A DNA stretch of 64,000 nucleotides from Fennellomyces sp. T-0311 (GCA_025266875.1 JALLLT010000077.1:1-64000); one strand, 5' to 3'. Shown: positions 1 to 12,059, counted from the stretch's first letter. Translations and numbers: made by a program. The notes: generated by a model not told the origin, from the letters alone.

Positions 1-88
1 TAGTGATGTTTCACTGAGTGTCACTCTTCACTCTGATTGTTTCACTTTCATATTTTATCCGAACTTATGTTTATCCGAATTCATCTTT

Positions 89-1960
89 ATGCGAATTATC
101 ATGTCAGCCACGACAGTCGGCGATTTCAATCTACATTTAGCCGAACATGTTCCTGAAAGGATCCGCCCTTGGTGCCAGCTTCTACTCGATGACTTCGCGA
201 ACTGCTTATACCCAGATGAACCAGTCGGTATCCTCTCTCCACGCTCGGCTATGCCTACCTACACCTCTGGCTCTCGACAGTCCACCATCGACTATATTTT
301 CATCACCAAAACCTCTCTGTCCACTGTGCACCATAGTGATAAACTCCTTCTCTCCCCAACATGAACAGATCATAACATGCTCACCATTGACTTTCGCGTC
401 CCAGGCGTTGAATGTGAACCAGGCACATGGCGTTTTAATCCTCTGCTGATTCAGCAAGAAGCATTCCAGCTATTGCTATCTACCACCATTGACAAGTTCT
501 TTGAACTTTCTCTTAATACCGAGTTCTCTCCTATTTTTTATCAATGGGATAGACTTAAGCAGGTTGTTAAAGAGACCGCTGTCGAATATAGTCGTGGTCA
601 GAGCCATCGCACCCGAGCCCGACTACAGACCCTTTAACGACAACGATATCGACTTCTTGTCCAGGCACAACTCCATTAGGACACTGTTCAGGAGCGGTTG
701 ACCGCCATCGCACGAGAGATTGCCGAAATCCAAGAAACTCACGCACACCAACTGCTATTGCGATCGGCTACCAGATGGCATGAAGGTGGCGAACGTAACA
801 ATAAGTATTTTTATCGCGTGCTTCGTGGACACACCACAGCTGTCACCATCAGCCAGCTCAGAGACCCAGAGAGTGGGGAAAATGCCACAGCCATGGAAGA
901 CATTATGCGTGTGGCCCGGTCATTCAATACACAGCTATTCACGCCTGAACCTGTACAGATGTCTAGTATTAACCAGTTGCTCATGTCCATTCCGTCTACC
1001 ACCCATCTATCTGAAACTCAGGGCCAGCTGTTAACTAGGCCTTTCACTCGGCTGGAACTACTAGAGGTCATAAAACATACCCCACTAGGCAAAAGCCCAG
1101 GCCTAGATGGGTTATGCTTTGAACTTTATCATTTCTTCCTGGATAACAGAGCTGTACTTGACCTTTTACTCACGATATTGAATACCGCACTGAGTGATCA
1201 CCGATTCCCATCTTCCTGGTTCAATACACATATGGTCCTACTTTACAAGAAAGGTGACCTACGTCTGTTATCCAATTGGCGACCCCTCTCTCTTATCAAC
1301 ACCGATGCAGAAATATTCACGAACCTCCTGGCCAACAGGGTGCAACCACTACTTCATCATCTGATCAATCCTTATCAAACGGGTTTCCTGTCTGGCAGTT
1401 TGATCTCCGATAATGGTTGGGCAGCCCAAAACATCATGCAACACTATCGGAACATGGCAACTGATGATCCAGCAGTTGGTGTCCTGCTTGATTTCTAGAA
1501 GGCGTATGACCATGTGCATCAAGAGTATCTTCGACAAACAATGGCAAGGTTTGGCGTTCCAGTTTCTTTTATTGATTCCATTCTCCACTTGTTTTTCTCT
1601 ACGTCTATCTCCCTTTCAATCATGGTTGGCTCTCAGAGCCTGTTAAACAACTTCGAGGCTTGCGCCAAGGTGATCCTATCTCCCCATTATTATTTAATAT
1701 TGCTTGTGAACCCCTTCTTTGTACCCTTCTTTCCGATCCCCTTTTGCAGGGTTCACCTCTAGCACCCCTCACTGAGCGACGCTGGCTCTGGCGCCCACAC
1801 TTTCGCAATACTACTGTATCTGCCGCACGCTCATCTTTAAAACTTTTAGCCTATGCTGACGACCTGCTGGTACTTCTGAGCAATCCTACGGAATGTCCAA
1901 GATTACTGTCACATTTGGAGATATATCAGAAGGCGTCAAATGGGAGAATCAACTTGAACA
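89..1960 (+). pseudogene. LINE ORF2, endonuclease C-terminus and reverse transcriptase palm (broken)
   Basis: The reading starts inside the APE-like endonuclease (VGDFN near 117-131, then SGSRQSTIDYIFI and TDHNMLTIDF). The reverse transcriptase follows: KSPGLDGLCFELY, the NWRPLSLINTD block, LLDF-x-KAYDHV around the catalytic Asp, LRQGDPISPLLFN, and the YADD box at 1852-1863. The protein would copy the element RNA at a nicked target. One frame runs from 89 to about 1645 but carries stops at 362-364 (TGA), 635-637 (TAA), 677-679 (TAG) and 1496-1498 (TAG, inside the conserved DF-x-KAYD motif). A frameshift follows near 1650. The core motifs remain easy to read, so decay is moderate. The gene stops at 1960 because a MULE was inserted directly after RINLNKT. 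Confidence 0.9.
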
Positions 1961-1969
1961 AAACACTGG
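1961..1969. repeat. Target site duplication of MULE 1, left copy
   Basis: AAACACTGG occurs here directly before the left terminal repeat, and again at 5702-5710 directly after the right terminal repeat. Nine bases is the usual Mutator-type duplication length. Removing one copy and the element rejoins the LINE reading (INLNKT, then LVFSLSG) in frame. Confidence 0.9.
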
Positions 1970-4900
1970 ACTCCGCCTACGCGTTTCCAAATTTTCACGG
2001 ATGAGCACTGGGAATTTCTGCCCAGATAGGTCAAAAGAAAGGCTGTGGCTTAACAGCAGGTGGCTTATGCCAGGAGCGGTCCCTTGGATGGCGGGACACA
2101 CAGATGGTAACCCTTCAACCATCCATCACAACTTAATACACGAGTAAAAAGCACAAAAAAAAGCAGAAAATCATGGCAAAAGCTGCATATTTATTTATCT
2201 TGTCACATAAATACCATGTACACTTGCCTTAAATTAGACAGCTGACATTAAAACAGGCAGTTGACATTCCTATATAACACTTAGCATGTAACAACACTTA
2301 CATTGTTCAATTGAGGGACTTGCACAATAGACCGCTTAGTATTCGAGTTCTGAGAAGTCGCGGCGTATGAATACGTGTATAGCTCGTGTAATATAATAAA
2401 TAAACAATGATTTGTTAAAGTGTATAATGAAAAGAGATAAGAAAAGTATATAGTGAAAAGAATCAAGAAAGTCTATAACGAAACAAAAAAATGGAAGCAC
2501 AAAAAGTAAAAAAAAATAAAGATGATAAAGAAAAGTAAGTCTATAAAGGATAATACTGAATGTACGGATGGACACCACGCGAGTTCCTTGAGCGGATATT
2601 CTCGTTGCGGTGTTGACGAACTCTTCTGACATATTCTTCAGTGTCGCCACGTAGAAAGGCATCGTCGAATGTTCGTCGCTGGTTCGGTGGCAGCATCATC
2701 CGATAGCTTGCTACTTCTTCTTGTAGCTGAAGGCGTGTCTCATTTAATTGCTGCATTAATTGTTGATGCCGTTGATATGTTTGCAGCAAACTATCTTCCG
2801 ATGTACCCAAACGGGTCCACAAATCAGTCTCTTCATCGTCAATGTCGGCATCTACGTCTAAAGCATCTTCAACCAGTCCGTCGTCGTCGTCATCGTCGTC
2901 GTCGTCATCGATCACTATGATCTCATGCTCTTCGTCCACAGTAACGTGACCAGGCAAAGGAGGCAAATTATCCCCTTCCATTTGAACGCCACTAACCGAT
3001 AGGATATCAGCTTCTTGAGTAGCATTGAAATCCGTTAGTGCGTCTATAAATAATGCACTCAGTACTTTGAATATCACTAATGTTAACCTATACTACAAAA
3101 GCCACGCACCATCTTCGAGAGGGCGAGCAGCATTTGTAGGTACATCGTCTACTGCTGTCAGAATATCGTCTTCATCGCCCCGAGGCCAAGAAAGAGGGGA
3201 AAGTCGCATTAGCCTAAAGGGATATACTTGGATCTACGTGTTAAACACGTTAGAAAGCAGATTTTTTTCATGTAGCTATAGGCGCACATACGTCTTCTTC
3301 AACGTGCACATAAGGCGCAGTGTCTTTGCGCTGGATATAAACATCCAGTGCACTAAAGAGACTCCATGATTGTCTAACTGCATCATTGTACCGTTTGACA
3401 AGGTGCTTGCAGAGCATGAATCTGCTATTAATGAATGCAGGACAACCACAAGTAAAATCCTCTATCGAGGGCATATACCGTGCATCTGCATTGGGTTCCT
3501 CTCCTCCATTGCGTCGTCGAAGAGTTTGCGTCAAAGTTTTCCATGACCTAGCAAACTCTTTCTCCCACTCCAATGCCTGACGGCGATTCTGAATCTTGAG
3601 CTGAAAGTTTGCTCTCATCAGTGGAAGTTGTTGGTTGATGATTATATACATCAGCAGGTCGAGTCGTGGACGAGGGAAGTTCAAAAGAAAGTCCCTCTTT
3701 AGCACTCGCCATTGTGCTTCTATCATCATCGTGGTTTTCGCCATCGGGATGTTGTCAGGGCGACTGCTGCGAGCCCATCGATCCCACCACACACGAGCGT
3801 ACCAGCAGTTGTACATATACGCCCACACATCAGGAAGATTGTGCTGAACGCAAAAGCGATATAACTCGCGACCAGCACGCTGGCGAAGTTGATCTGCATT
3901 TTCACGGCCAACTAAGTCTAATATTAACAATGTATCTTATACCTACTCGATTCAACGGTTACAACATACCACGTTGAAGTGGAATATGCGGGTGCATATG
4001 ATAGTGCTTTCGCACCATGGCTACAATTTGGTCGCGATGGTCTGCATTCGGGCAAATTTTTCCACTGCGGTCTGATGGTGGAACAAAGCGCAAAGAAACG
4101 AATGGGAATTGCTCGCGAGCATCTGCTGCATTGTAGCGCGGATCAACTCTTTTGTCTTCACCCAACCGTAGCTTTACTGCTCGTTGAATATGCCAGAGAC
4201 ATAGGCGTAGTGGATGACGACCAAACACAGTTTCAATTGCATTGATTTGGCCGCGATCCTTGTCCGAAAAGATGAAGTCCGGGGCAAATCCATGAGTCTG
4301 TAGACTACGGAAAAAGCGTCGTATCATCTCCTGGCGTGAAGGTGCTCTTTGGTGTTCTGGAACGACGCCATCATTAACACCAAGGAACATATAGGCGATG
4401 GGGAATCCACATCCATTAAAGTTGGCAACAACGCCGAAGAGCTCGTATCCCATTCTATTCGTCTTATATGTCGAATCGACATGGAATTCGCGTACCAGAG
4501 GGGATGCACACGCCGAAACAAAAAACTCGGTGACAAAACCGAAACCAACAACACCACCATAATTCCGATAAAGAATCTGTTTTTTATTCATCATAAATAT
4601 GTATGAACTCTTTATTGTTGACTACCATTTTTGTTGCATAGTAATCATCGCAAAGAAAGCTATGGTCATGCACATATGGTTATCTTACACATACCTTGCA
4701 GACACCATTGGTGCCTCTATCAACGTGCATTATGGCCGAAGTAAGTTGATTGTCGTGGAGTTTATAACGGTTTTCAACTTGACGCGCCCATGAAGCATAG
4801 ACCTACAACATCATCATCGTACCAACATCATACCACCACTTGTTACATACCTGTGGTTGTGTAACAGTACCAGCAGCAGTCGGAAACTGAGCAACAATGC

Positions 4901-5701
4901 GACGATATAGCGGTTGAGCTGAAAGCTCTTCCGCATGTTCGACGATATACTCACGAACTTCTCGCGGCATCTCTGTGCGGATATTCTCTCGCAGTCGAGG
5001 AGGAGGGTGACCAGAAGAGTGCTGAATTTTGAGGTATACATACCCACTCTCCCGGTCAATATACCCCGAGATTTTCCCATTGCAGGGATGAGTTCGCATG
5101 CGAGAATGAAGACGAGCACGAACTTCATCCGGCACTTGAGATTGAACTCTGGTATCCTGACAACAGACATACTTAAAGGAAATCGAGCGTCGTAGCCGTG
5201 GATCAGCAAGGTTCTTCAGGTAATACATATAACCATCGCATGCCTCGATTTGACTAACGATGTGCATAAGAAGAGCGCGATCGTCAGTCAGTTGCAGCAT
5301 GAACCCTTCGATTAACACATCGGCCTCGTATACATAGGATACACCGGCTAAAAAAAGCTTGTTAAGTATAGTTTCGGTTTATTCTGATTATTTGATACAA
5401 ACCATCAGTGCGTGCTGGGATAAACTCAATCATTTCTTCCATTGTCGTCGCGAATTCCGAAGCTGGGCGTGTCACATTGGACTGCCTACGACGACAGGTA
5501 ATACACGTCCTGTACTGTCCATTTCTAGCCGTAAAATCCCGGGTAGGACGATACACCTTGCAGTGGGAGCAATATTGAAGAGAATCCATGGTAAAGAGCG
5601 AAGATATGTGGCTTACAACAAAAAAACTTAATTTGACCTGTCGGAAAATGAAACTTAGCGGTGGCTTCATCCGTGAAAATTTGGAAACGCGTAGCCGAAC
5701 G
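1970..5701 (-). mobile_element. MULE 1 (Mutator-like DNA transposon), complete, nested in the LINE
   Basis: The element is 3,732 bp with terminal inverted repeats of about 34 bp. The left end at 1978-2003 (core ACGCGTTTCCAAATTTTCAC, then GGATGA) is the reverse complement of 5668-5693. The outermost bases are more diverged. Flanking 9-bp duplications (1961-1969 and 5702-5710) fix both ends. The interior encodes one intron-split transposase on the minus strand. A homologous but diverged sister, MULE 2, lies at 46854-50191. Confidence 0.92.
2541..5589 (-). CDS. MULE 1 transposase, intron-split (zinc finger, DDE, SWIM)
   Basis: The start is taken at 5589 (MDSLQYCSHCKVYRPTRDF), where a small CxxC...CxxC finger begins. 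Exons lie at roughly 5589-5402, 5347-4850, 4799-4693, 4594-3975 and 3915-3268. The DDE triad is visible: Asp in HVDSTYKTNR, Asp in FIFSDKDRGQINAI, the LCLWHIQ box, and Glu in MIEAQWRVLKRD. A SWIM zinc finger follows (CGCPAF...CKHL). The last open stretch, 2541-3077, encodes an acidic run of about ten Asp from a GTC/ATC repeat and a Gln-rich coiled coil; MULE 2 has the same kind of tail. I infer it is joined by splicing through about 3080-3218, but it could be a separate small protein. Donor and acceptor positions are read by eye. No stop interrupts the main exons, so this copy could be functional. Confidence 0.82.
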
Positions 5702-5710
5702 AAACACTGG
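5702..5710. repeat. Target site duplication of MULE 1, right copy
   Basis: AAACACTGG, identical to 1961-1969. The LINE reading resumes immediately downstream. Confidence 0.9.
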
Positions 5711-6918
5711 TTTTCTCACTTTCTGGCGCCAATCACCCCACTTGGCAGATGCTTTTGGATCCACTTGGAATATCTTGGCATGACAGTTCCTCGCCTTCAG
5801 CGGTGACTTACCTTGGGTATCCTCTTTATAGTACCTCTGCTCAACTACAGCTTTTCCTCGATAGTCTGTATGGCGACCTCCAACGACATGTCAAAATTCT
5901 ACAACAACGACGCCTATCTGTTCTCGAACGGTCTATAGTCGCCAACTCTCTTCTTCTGGCACGGCTGTGGCATGTTCTGCAGGTCTACATTGTTCCTGAA
6001 GCATGGCTGAACACTTGCATTGTGCTAATTCGTCAATATGCCCTCACATTTTTTCCGTACCCTCGGTGGCAACATGTTTGTGCTCCCAAAACACAAGAAG
6101 GGCTGGCGATCGTTGATCTCAAAACACAATACCATGCTCTGCAACTTATCTACCTCCAATGTGTTTTCAATCCGAGAAGCTTTCATGACGTCAACCCACC
6201 TTTTCTACCAACAATTCTCACACAACTTTTCCATTTATATACTGGTCAGCCATCGCCAATCACCTTACCAATGCCGAACAGTTTAAATCCTTGTGCAAGC
6301 CTGTTCCTCACCTTGCCCACCTTATCTGACTTGTTGATAAGATTCCAAAATTCAAAATTCCGACATCAACACCCGTCAGTGCTTTGTTAGAGTTGCCCTT
6401 ATCCAGTGTGTCGACTATCTGCTCCACCAGTCAGACCATCTCGCCAATATCCCCGAAATATTTGGTCTCAGATGCCTATTGTTGGTGCTCAACAACTCTA
6501 CGCTTGGTCCCGATTGACACCTCTCGGCCACCACTCGCCTATACCACCTTTTGTACACAATTGTTAATGGGGCAAGTCCAGCTACACCGCTCCCTTGAAC
6601 ATAGTTTGGTATATTCAACAACCCTTACTCCATAGACATCTCATATTTCAATGGATCAATGGATATTTCCAATGGTAACCCAACCTGATCGACCTCCTCG
6701 GCCACCCCCTCGGAAGATTATACATATTCTACACACTGTCCCCGGGCGATTACGCCACTACTGGCGAGAATCTCTGGCGGCTCAGACAACCTCAGCTGTC
6801 ATTGCCACTTCCCTTAGCCCTAGGCTATGGAAACGTTTTTGGCAAACTAAAATTCCTCATGGTATCCGCACTACTTGGTGGCATATCCTTCTAAATCGCC
6901 TATCAAACAAAGCACACC
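5711..6918 (+). pseudogene. LINE ORF2 continuation: thumb and connector
   Basis: Reading resumes after the MULE with LVFSLSGANHPTW and the AVTYLGYPLYS motif that follows the YADD box in L1-type reverse transcriptases. The first frame stays open to 6390; at least two frameshifts follow (near 6385 and 6640) before a further segment at 6651-6918 (LWKRFWQTKIPHGIRTTWW). It ends at NRLSNKAH, where a solo LTR was inserted. It has no independent function; it is the same gene as 89-1960. Confidence 0.85.
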
Positions 6919-7339
6919 TGTTAAATCAGAGAGAAGCAAGTGTAAAAGACAAATATGTCAACGAGACTCAAAAAAGGTAACTGTTTTATTTCATATGTTT
7001 TGCTCTCTCTATTTATAATAAATGCTTATCCATGATGGGATTTCCTTAAGCCGGTGCTTCCGTGAGTGATGTGTAATGTCAACCTTATTATCATTGAGCA
7101 GTTACGGATCGTGATGATTGATAGGATGAATGCTGACAGAGCATATCTGTGAAGAGACGCGTTGACCAGAAGGTCGTGTCTATGAGTAACCTGATTGGCT
7201 GAGTATTTGGTAAGCATGAAGCTCAACGTTCTGATGTCGGAAGTGGGAAGCGGCGGTAAGGATGGAAAGCTCTTATTCGCTGACGGACAGCATAGATGAC
7301 AAAGAAGCTTGTTAGGGTGTGTTCATGTTGGATACAACA
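6919..7339 (+). repeat. Solo LTR 1 (421 bp), family X, in the LINE
   Basis: The sequence begins TGTTAAATCA and ends TTGGATACAACA, with ACACC on both sides (6914-6918 and 7340-7344), so the ends and a 5-bp duplication are clear. Internal blocks GTCAACGAGACTCA and CTCTATTTATA recur in the copies at 26718-27132 and 28201-28622. No internal retrotransposon genes remain, so the copy is a recombination remnant. Confidence 0.9.
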
Positions 7340-7684
7340 ACACCTACACCGAATAACGCCCTCCAAACATCCAACTGATCTCTGCCCGATTTGCGAAATG
7401 GAACTGGAAACTGTGCGACATTGCGTGGTAGACAGCCCGCTGAAAACTACTTTCTGGATTTATGCTCTCCAGGCTATCCGCGCGCCATCTGAAGTCTCTT
7501 TAGAACACATTTGGGAGGCTTTGAACTTGCGCTTCAGCTCGCCGACGGATTATTGCGCATAGAACTTACCGAGACTCGGACTTATACTCCAAACGGTCTG
7601 GGCTATGCACTGGCGCAGCGTACTGGATGGATTGCCATGGAACTTCTCTGTCGCCAACAATCATCTGAACGAATTAATAGCTAG
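7340..7684 (+). pseudogene. LINE ORF2 C-terminus with zinc knuckle
   Basis: After the LTR the LINE continues as HRITPSKHPTDLCPIC with CPIC...ETVRHC, the CxxC...HxxxxC-type knuckle (zf-RVT-like) that ends many L1-clade ORF2 proteins. A frameshift near 7540 moves the reading to a frame ending RTGWIAMELLCRQQ and a stop near 7684. This is the natural 3' end of the LINE coding region. Confidence 0.8.
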
Positions 7685-7739
7685 ATATCCCTATATTGTT
7701 ACATCCGATAATCCTATAAATTTGGAGGCATAAGCCCCA

Positions 7740-8374
7740 AATAATAAAACATAAGATACCAAAAAAATGTGGGGATGGTATAAAGATTCAGGATTGAGAG
7801 CAACGCTATCGAGACAATAAAAGGCTGGCTTCGGGTGGATCCAGAAGTCCTTATTGTGGTATATCTTGCTGCTCCCTTTGTTGACCAAAGCATCGCGTTG
7901 CTCGCGAAGGTATTTTGCCACAACACCCAAATCGTCAAGCTCTAGCACCAGCTCTGGCTCTTGATCAGAGCTTTCTTCGTTAACTGAAACCGGTTCGTTA
8001 ATATCATCGGATGTAGAACATCCTTGAGTTGGTTCTGGACTTTCAATATGACGTATCATATCGCCAACGTTTGTAGTGTTATTGGTATCAGGCTGTTCTT
8101 GATCCTGCTACCGGTAATGTCCGCGTGCTTTAGCACAATGAAAACTGAAAAAATGCTATGTATATACCTCTAAAACACGTTCATGTTCAATCGAATCAGC
8201 ATTACCCTCATTGACGTTGACATTGGTACTTGCATTGTCAGTGACATTGCTTGCGATGGATGGAGTTCTAGTGCTGGCACGCTGTTGAGTGAAAAAGCCA
8301 AGACACTGTGCACCAGGTAATGTTTGATTAGGCTTGCGCCTGGGAATGCCTCTTCCTTTCTTTTGGTTAGCCAT
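7740..8374 (-). pseudogene. 5' relic of the exonuclease-transposase family
   Basis: Two open stretches on the minus strand (8374-8156, starting MANQKKGRGIPRRKPNQT; then about 8090-7740) match, in order, the first two exons of the large gene at 13634-18757. Each has a short basic AT-hook-like start, then an acidic linker, then a conserved block. Here that block is KYLREQRDALVNKG...DFWIHPKPAF...YHPHIFL; there it is QYLLEIQKDIPKKG...TFWVEPPEPF...YYPRVFL. The relic stops just before the zinc-binding residues and meets the LINE end, so the rest has been lost. It shows that the large gene is a repeated family, as expected of a transposon. Identity is modest, so the copies are not recent duplicates. 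Confidence 0.65.
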
Positions 8375-9060
8375 ATTTTATGAATGTAAACTATTTGACA
8401 CGAAACAATTAAGGGTGCCTTATATAATGCAGATATTCTAAAGTCTGTGCACACACCTAGGTCTCAGCCTGACGCCAGCTCATTGACACTTATTTCCATG
8501 GATCTTATTGGCTCAATCCATTGATTGGCTCTGCTAGTTGAATTTTTACTGGCCTAGTCTATTCCCGCTCATACAACGTTGGATAGTTTTAACCTCAACA
8601 TGGGTTTTTATTGGCCCTGGGACCCCTGGGACATTTTAGGCCCACCTTTTTTAGCGGGGTTAAAGCTCCTGAGGTAGAGCCCCAGCCAACGATATTAAAA
8701 GTTAATAACGGCTCTCTGGTGCATACTAGAGAGGTTGAGGTGACTTTCATACATTCTTTTGCGCTAATAAAATGTACAAAAAAATGTTAGTCGTTACGAA
8801 AAAGGAAAATGTGAATTCCGAACAGTGCAAACTCACATTTTATTTTACATTGATTGTAAAGAAAAAAAAGGGATTTACATTAATCTTTTGTCCAATGACA
8901 ATTAAGACTAAACTACCCAGTTTTGATCTACTGCGAATCCACTGGATTACATATTTTTGACAGATGCATCAATTAATAAAAGCATCACGGAACATGTACT
9001 TCCTTTTTTTCGTTGCTTCTTTGAACTTTAGTAATAATAGCACAACCCATTGCACCAAAC
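8375..9060. other. Intergenic stretch, no gene seen
   Basis: Upstream regions of the relic (left) and of Harbinger 1 (right). ATTGGC/GCCAAT boxes occur near 8510-8620, which could be old promoter elements. A run of C/G pairs with CCCTGGG repeats lies near 8616-8640. I found no convincing reading frame and could not place the Harbinger 1 terminal repeat. Confidence 0.4.
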
Positions 9061-10111
9061 ATGAGCGATAGTAACAGCAACAACAGCAACCATAAACAGT
9101 TGTGCGAAAAGTCAGAGCAGCGTGGCTCTTTCAGTAATGACTACCAACGCCTGACCGCAGTGTTCGAAGCAATTCGCGACCTTCACCCATTTGAACGTTG
9201 GGATGAGAATGGAGTAACGCGTAATATATTGCAATTGTGGGTAGAGGTTATGGCGAGGATCAATAACGTTCGTTGCGACTTGCCACCTCTTAGTGTAAGA
9301 GGTGTTAGAAGAAAAGAGCAAGCTGTACGAGCCAGTCGATGGCAACAGGATGAAGGCAAATGTCATGGCACTGGAAAAAATGAAGCATACACGACGTTTC
9401 AACAGCTCGTGGATGAGGTTTCCCATTTAGTAAGATGATTGTTTCAGTAGCTTATTATAATGCTTATGTAGTAAATTGCCATACTCTTTAGATGTCTGAA
9501 AACCAAGCTCGAGTTGATGAAGCTATGCGGCAGAACGCCGCACGCTTACAACAGCGGCAGCAGATGCAGCAGGTTGTCTCTGAGCGTGCAGGAGATGGCC
9601 TTCACAGAAGAGCGACAGGTGCTGCCAGTACTAGGCGACGACGCCATGACCGCGATGGTGAAGATGATGGATCGGCTCCTGGAAGTGATGAGTCAGTAGA
9701 TGATCAAGAGGTTCATCCTGATCACCATCTGCAACGCTGTCGACGTCAAACAGTAGAAAATGAGAACAGAAGCAGTAGTTTCCTTATGATCGACCAGTTT
9801 CAGTGTGAAATCTCTCGTGCCGCCAATGGTGCAATTGAACGCGAGTTGCACGAGGAAATGGTGGAGTCAATTGGACACCACCATCGGGAGTCACTAGAGC
9901 TGGCGCGTCAGCATCATGCTGTACAGATGGAATCTTTCCGGACAACCGGCCATGCCTTAGAAGCAGTTGCCTGGAGCCTACGTGGTATTGATGAACAGAT
10001 GCGCAGGCGCTCTGCTTCACAAGTAAATCCACCACAATACCAGCAGCAGCAGCGTCCCCCTGCCACTCGTTCAATTCATCCAGTTCCACACCTTCCTTTT
10101 CGCAGCCACTA
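9061..10111 (+). CDS. Harbinger 1 accessory protein, SANT/Myb-like
   Basis: Exon 1 (9061-9417, MSDSNSNNSNHKQ) encodes a helical domain with spaced Trp/Phe (FERWDENGVTRNILQLWVEVMARIN), like the DNA-binding partner proteins of PIF/Harbinger transposases. A 74-nt intron (9418-9491, GT...TTTAG) precedes exon 2, which encodes a Gln/Arg-rich region and a long charged helix (IERELHEEMVESIGHHH). Its partner transposase lies convergently at 10538-12032. In known Harbingers the partner helps nuclear import and end binding; here that is inferred. A further open tail in another frame (to about 10248, PSTQSTSPVPPNRNPSTRLT) and a competing frame at 9514-9696 (AFTEERQVLPVLGDDAMTAM) suggest one or two frameshifts, so the exact protein is uncertain. 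Confidence 0.6.
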
Positions 10112-10249
10112 GCACGATATGAAATACCTACGCCGTCTACACAATCAACATCGCCAGTACCGCCTAATAGAAATCCATCCACTCGTTTAACTGAACCGTT
10201 CGTTCACTATGACCCTTTTACCTCTCCACCTCCACCACCTCAGCAATAA

Positions 10250-10530
10250 GCCCTTTTTTCCCTCTTTTCTTATGTATTCCTTTTAAACTTGTCTCTTTTA
10301 TATATTTTCTATGCAAATCCTTTTCTTAAACGTTTCTATGTGCTTTCTTACTTACACTGTCCTATGTCCTTTTTTATATACATTCGTTATATTCTTATGT
10401 GTGATACTACCGCTCACTCACTTATATCTCAAGTTAATAAATTTAGAAGTTATTATGATTATCGGTATATAAACAACAATATGATCGAATATGCGTTTTT
10501 TTTATAAAAAAAAAACAAAGACCTTTATTA
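10250..10530. other. AT-rich spacer between the Harbinger 1 genes
   Basis: T-rich sequence after the accessory gene, probably holding the two 3' ends of convergent transcripts. An A8 tract lies at 10506-10515. No gene seen. Confidence 0.4.
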
Positions 10531-10537
10531 CCCTTAA

Positions 10538-12032
10538 TCTTCCTGTTGTTGTTGCTGCTTGTGTTGCTGCTCTTGTTCCTGTTGCTGCTGTTGTTGCTGT
10601 CGCTGCCGTTGTCGCTGCTGTTGTCTGCGGTTGCGCAGAAGTCCCTCGACATACTCGTATATGGTTGGTGGGGAAATGCCGAAGTGATGGCTGGTCTGGT
10701 TACCGCCATTGAAACAGACTTGCAAGTTTTTCAGAAAATTAGCTACTACATAGTAGCTACTGACTAGGCTCAATAAAAGCTTCTGGCCAGATCTGTACTT
10801 CAAATAAACAAATTGAGTGGCGGTATGCCCAAACTCTCATTCGACGCAGATTCGTAGGCTATTCATGACACAGTTCAGATCCTGAATAGCACGAGTCTCA
10901 GCAGGATTACTGCCGTTTGCTAATGCAGGAAACGTATGATATGAGCATTAACCTCCAAAGCGATAAAATAGATATATAACCTGCAATCGAACGAGTTATG
11001 TAGTATGTCTCTCTGTATGCTGGATCACCATACAAATAGTAGCATTGACCGCCACGATCACGAAAGTCAAAGTACTGTTGCATTATGCGATCCAAACCAC
11101 TTGTATCATATAGGTTTTGGTCGTGCATTGCGCCAGCAAATGGTCCCATGATACTCGCTGTTATACCATCAGAAGTTACCACCGCCTGGTACTTAAGACC
11201 ATGTTCACGCTACAAGGTTTACATTCATATTTAAATTTAGTTTTCTAATTCATTGATATATATGTTTATATATATACCACATGGCCATTGTACACTATCT
11301 CTTGAAAATCGATAGGCCATGCTATGGCAGTAAGTGTTCCATCAATAAAGCCAACAACATCTCGGTATCCAGAGCCTAATGATAATATAAAAGTTTAAAA
11401 TACAATATATGTTTACCATGTGGTGTATAATTATACGTGTGTACACCTATATTGTATTCAATTATCTTACCTGCTTCATGAATAACACGGCTAAAGCGCC
11501 AAAGATTCTCAGGCCGAAAATGATATTCATCGAATTCAAGTGCTGTACCAAAGGTATCGTAAATGCATGTTATCATGCCATTAAATATTCTGCTGATAGA
11601 ATCTCGGTCGCGACCAAACAACGGAACGAGATCGACCAACCGCGCAGGATACGCAAGGCGGCGAAGCATTATGGCCATTGCCTCCATGCTTGGAACTGCG
11701 AACTGCCAGCGAGTGTTTTCACAGAACCTCGTAAATTCTCCAAAACCAAGAACGTCCACTAATATAGCGATCTAATATATATATGTATACACGTGTTATA
11801 ATCAATTATCAGTAAAATTCATATATATATTGCTTTCCTGTGCTGAAGTGAAGCGAAACAGCGTTCTGCAATCCTGATCACTCAAGACAGTGACATCTAA
11901 GTGCCCTCTGCCTCGCAAATTGATAAGTCGACGTGTCGCAACTTCCTGAAGATGATTTTCATGCTCTTGAACCGCGGCTTCTAATGCGGCGAGACTCAAA
12001 TACATGTCGATGATGCGTATAGCAGTGGGCAT
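10538..12032 (-). pseudogene. Harbinger 1 DDE transposase (PIF/Harbinger, DDE_Tnp_4 type), broken
   Basis: Exons on the minus strand: 12032-about 11837 (N-terminal helices ending LFRFTSAQ), about 11780-11471 (LRRLAYPARLVDLVPLFGRD, helix-turn-helix), about 11375-11279 (VGFIDGT, first Asp) and about 11215-10538 (AVVTSDGI, GDPAY second Asp, then the Glu region and the C-terminus). The C-terminus is a Gln run from a CAG/CTG repeat (10538-10625). The intact relative at 45444-46451 reads VEWEFG around the catalytic Glu, but here the Trp codon is TGA (10837-10839), so the protein is truncated at the active site. The first exon also lacks a GT donor (CAG|GAAAG), unlike its relatives at 35831 and 55060. 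The transposase would cut and paste the 9.0-12.05 kb element. Confidence 0.8.
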
Positions 12033-12059
12033 TGTAGAATAAAGAGAGTGTAATCGTGT

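Larger units (their letters stand above)
1..7690 (+). mobile_element. L1-like non-LTR retrotransposon (LINE), 5' end outside window
   Basis: A single LINE reading direction can be followed in three blocks: 1-1969, 5702-6918 and 7340-about 7684. The gaps are exactly filled by two later insertions, a MULE at 1970-5701 and a solo LTR at 6919-7339, each flanked by a target duplication. The order is APE-type endonuclease, reverse transcriptase, connector, and a C-terminal zinc knuckle, as in L1-clade elements of plants and fungi. The start lies left of the window. The right end lies just after a stop near 7684 and abuts a truncated relic of another transposon; no poly-A tail is obvious. Confidence 0.85.

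Noticed and set aside
10491..10767. Leu/Val-rich membrane protein on the plus strand
   Set aside because: It is the complement of the CAG repeat that encodes poly-Gln at the C-terminus of the Harbinger 1 transposase.
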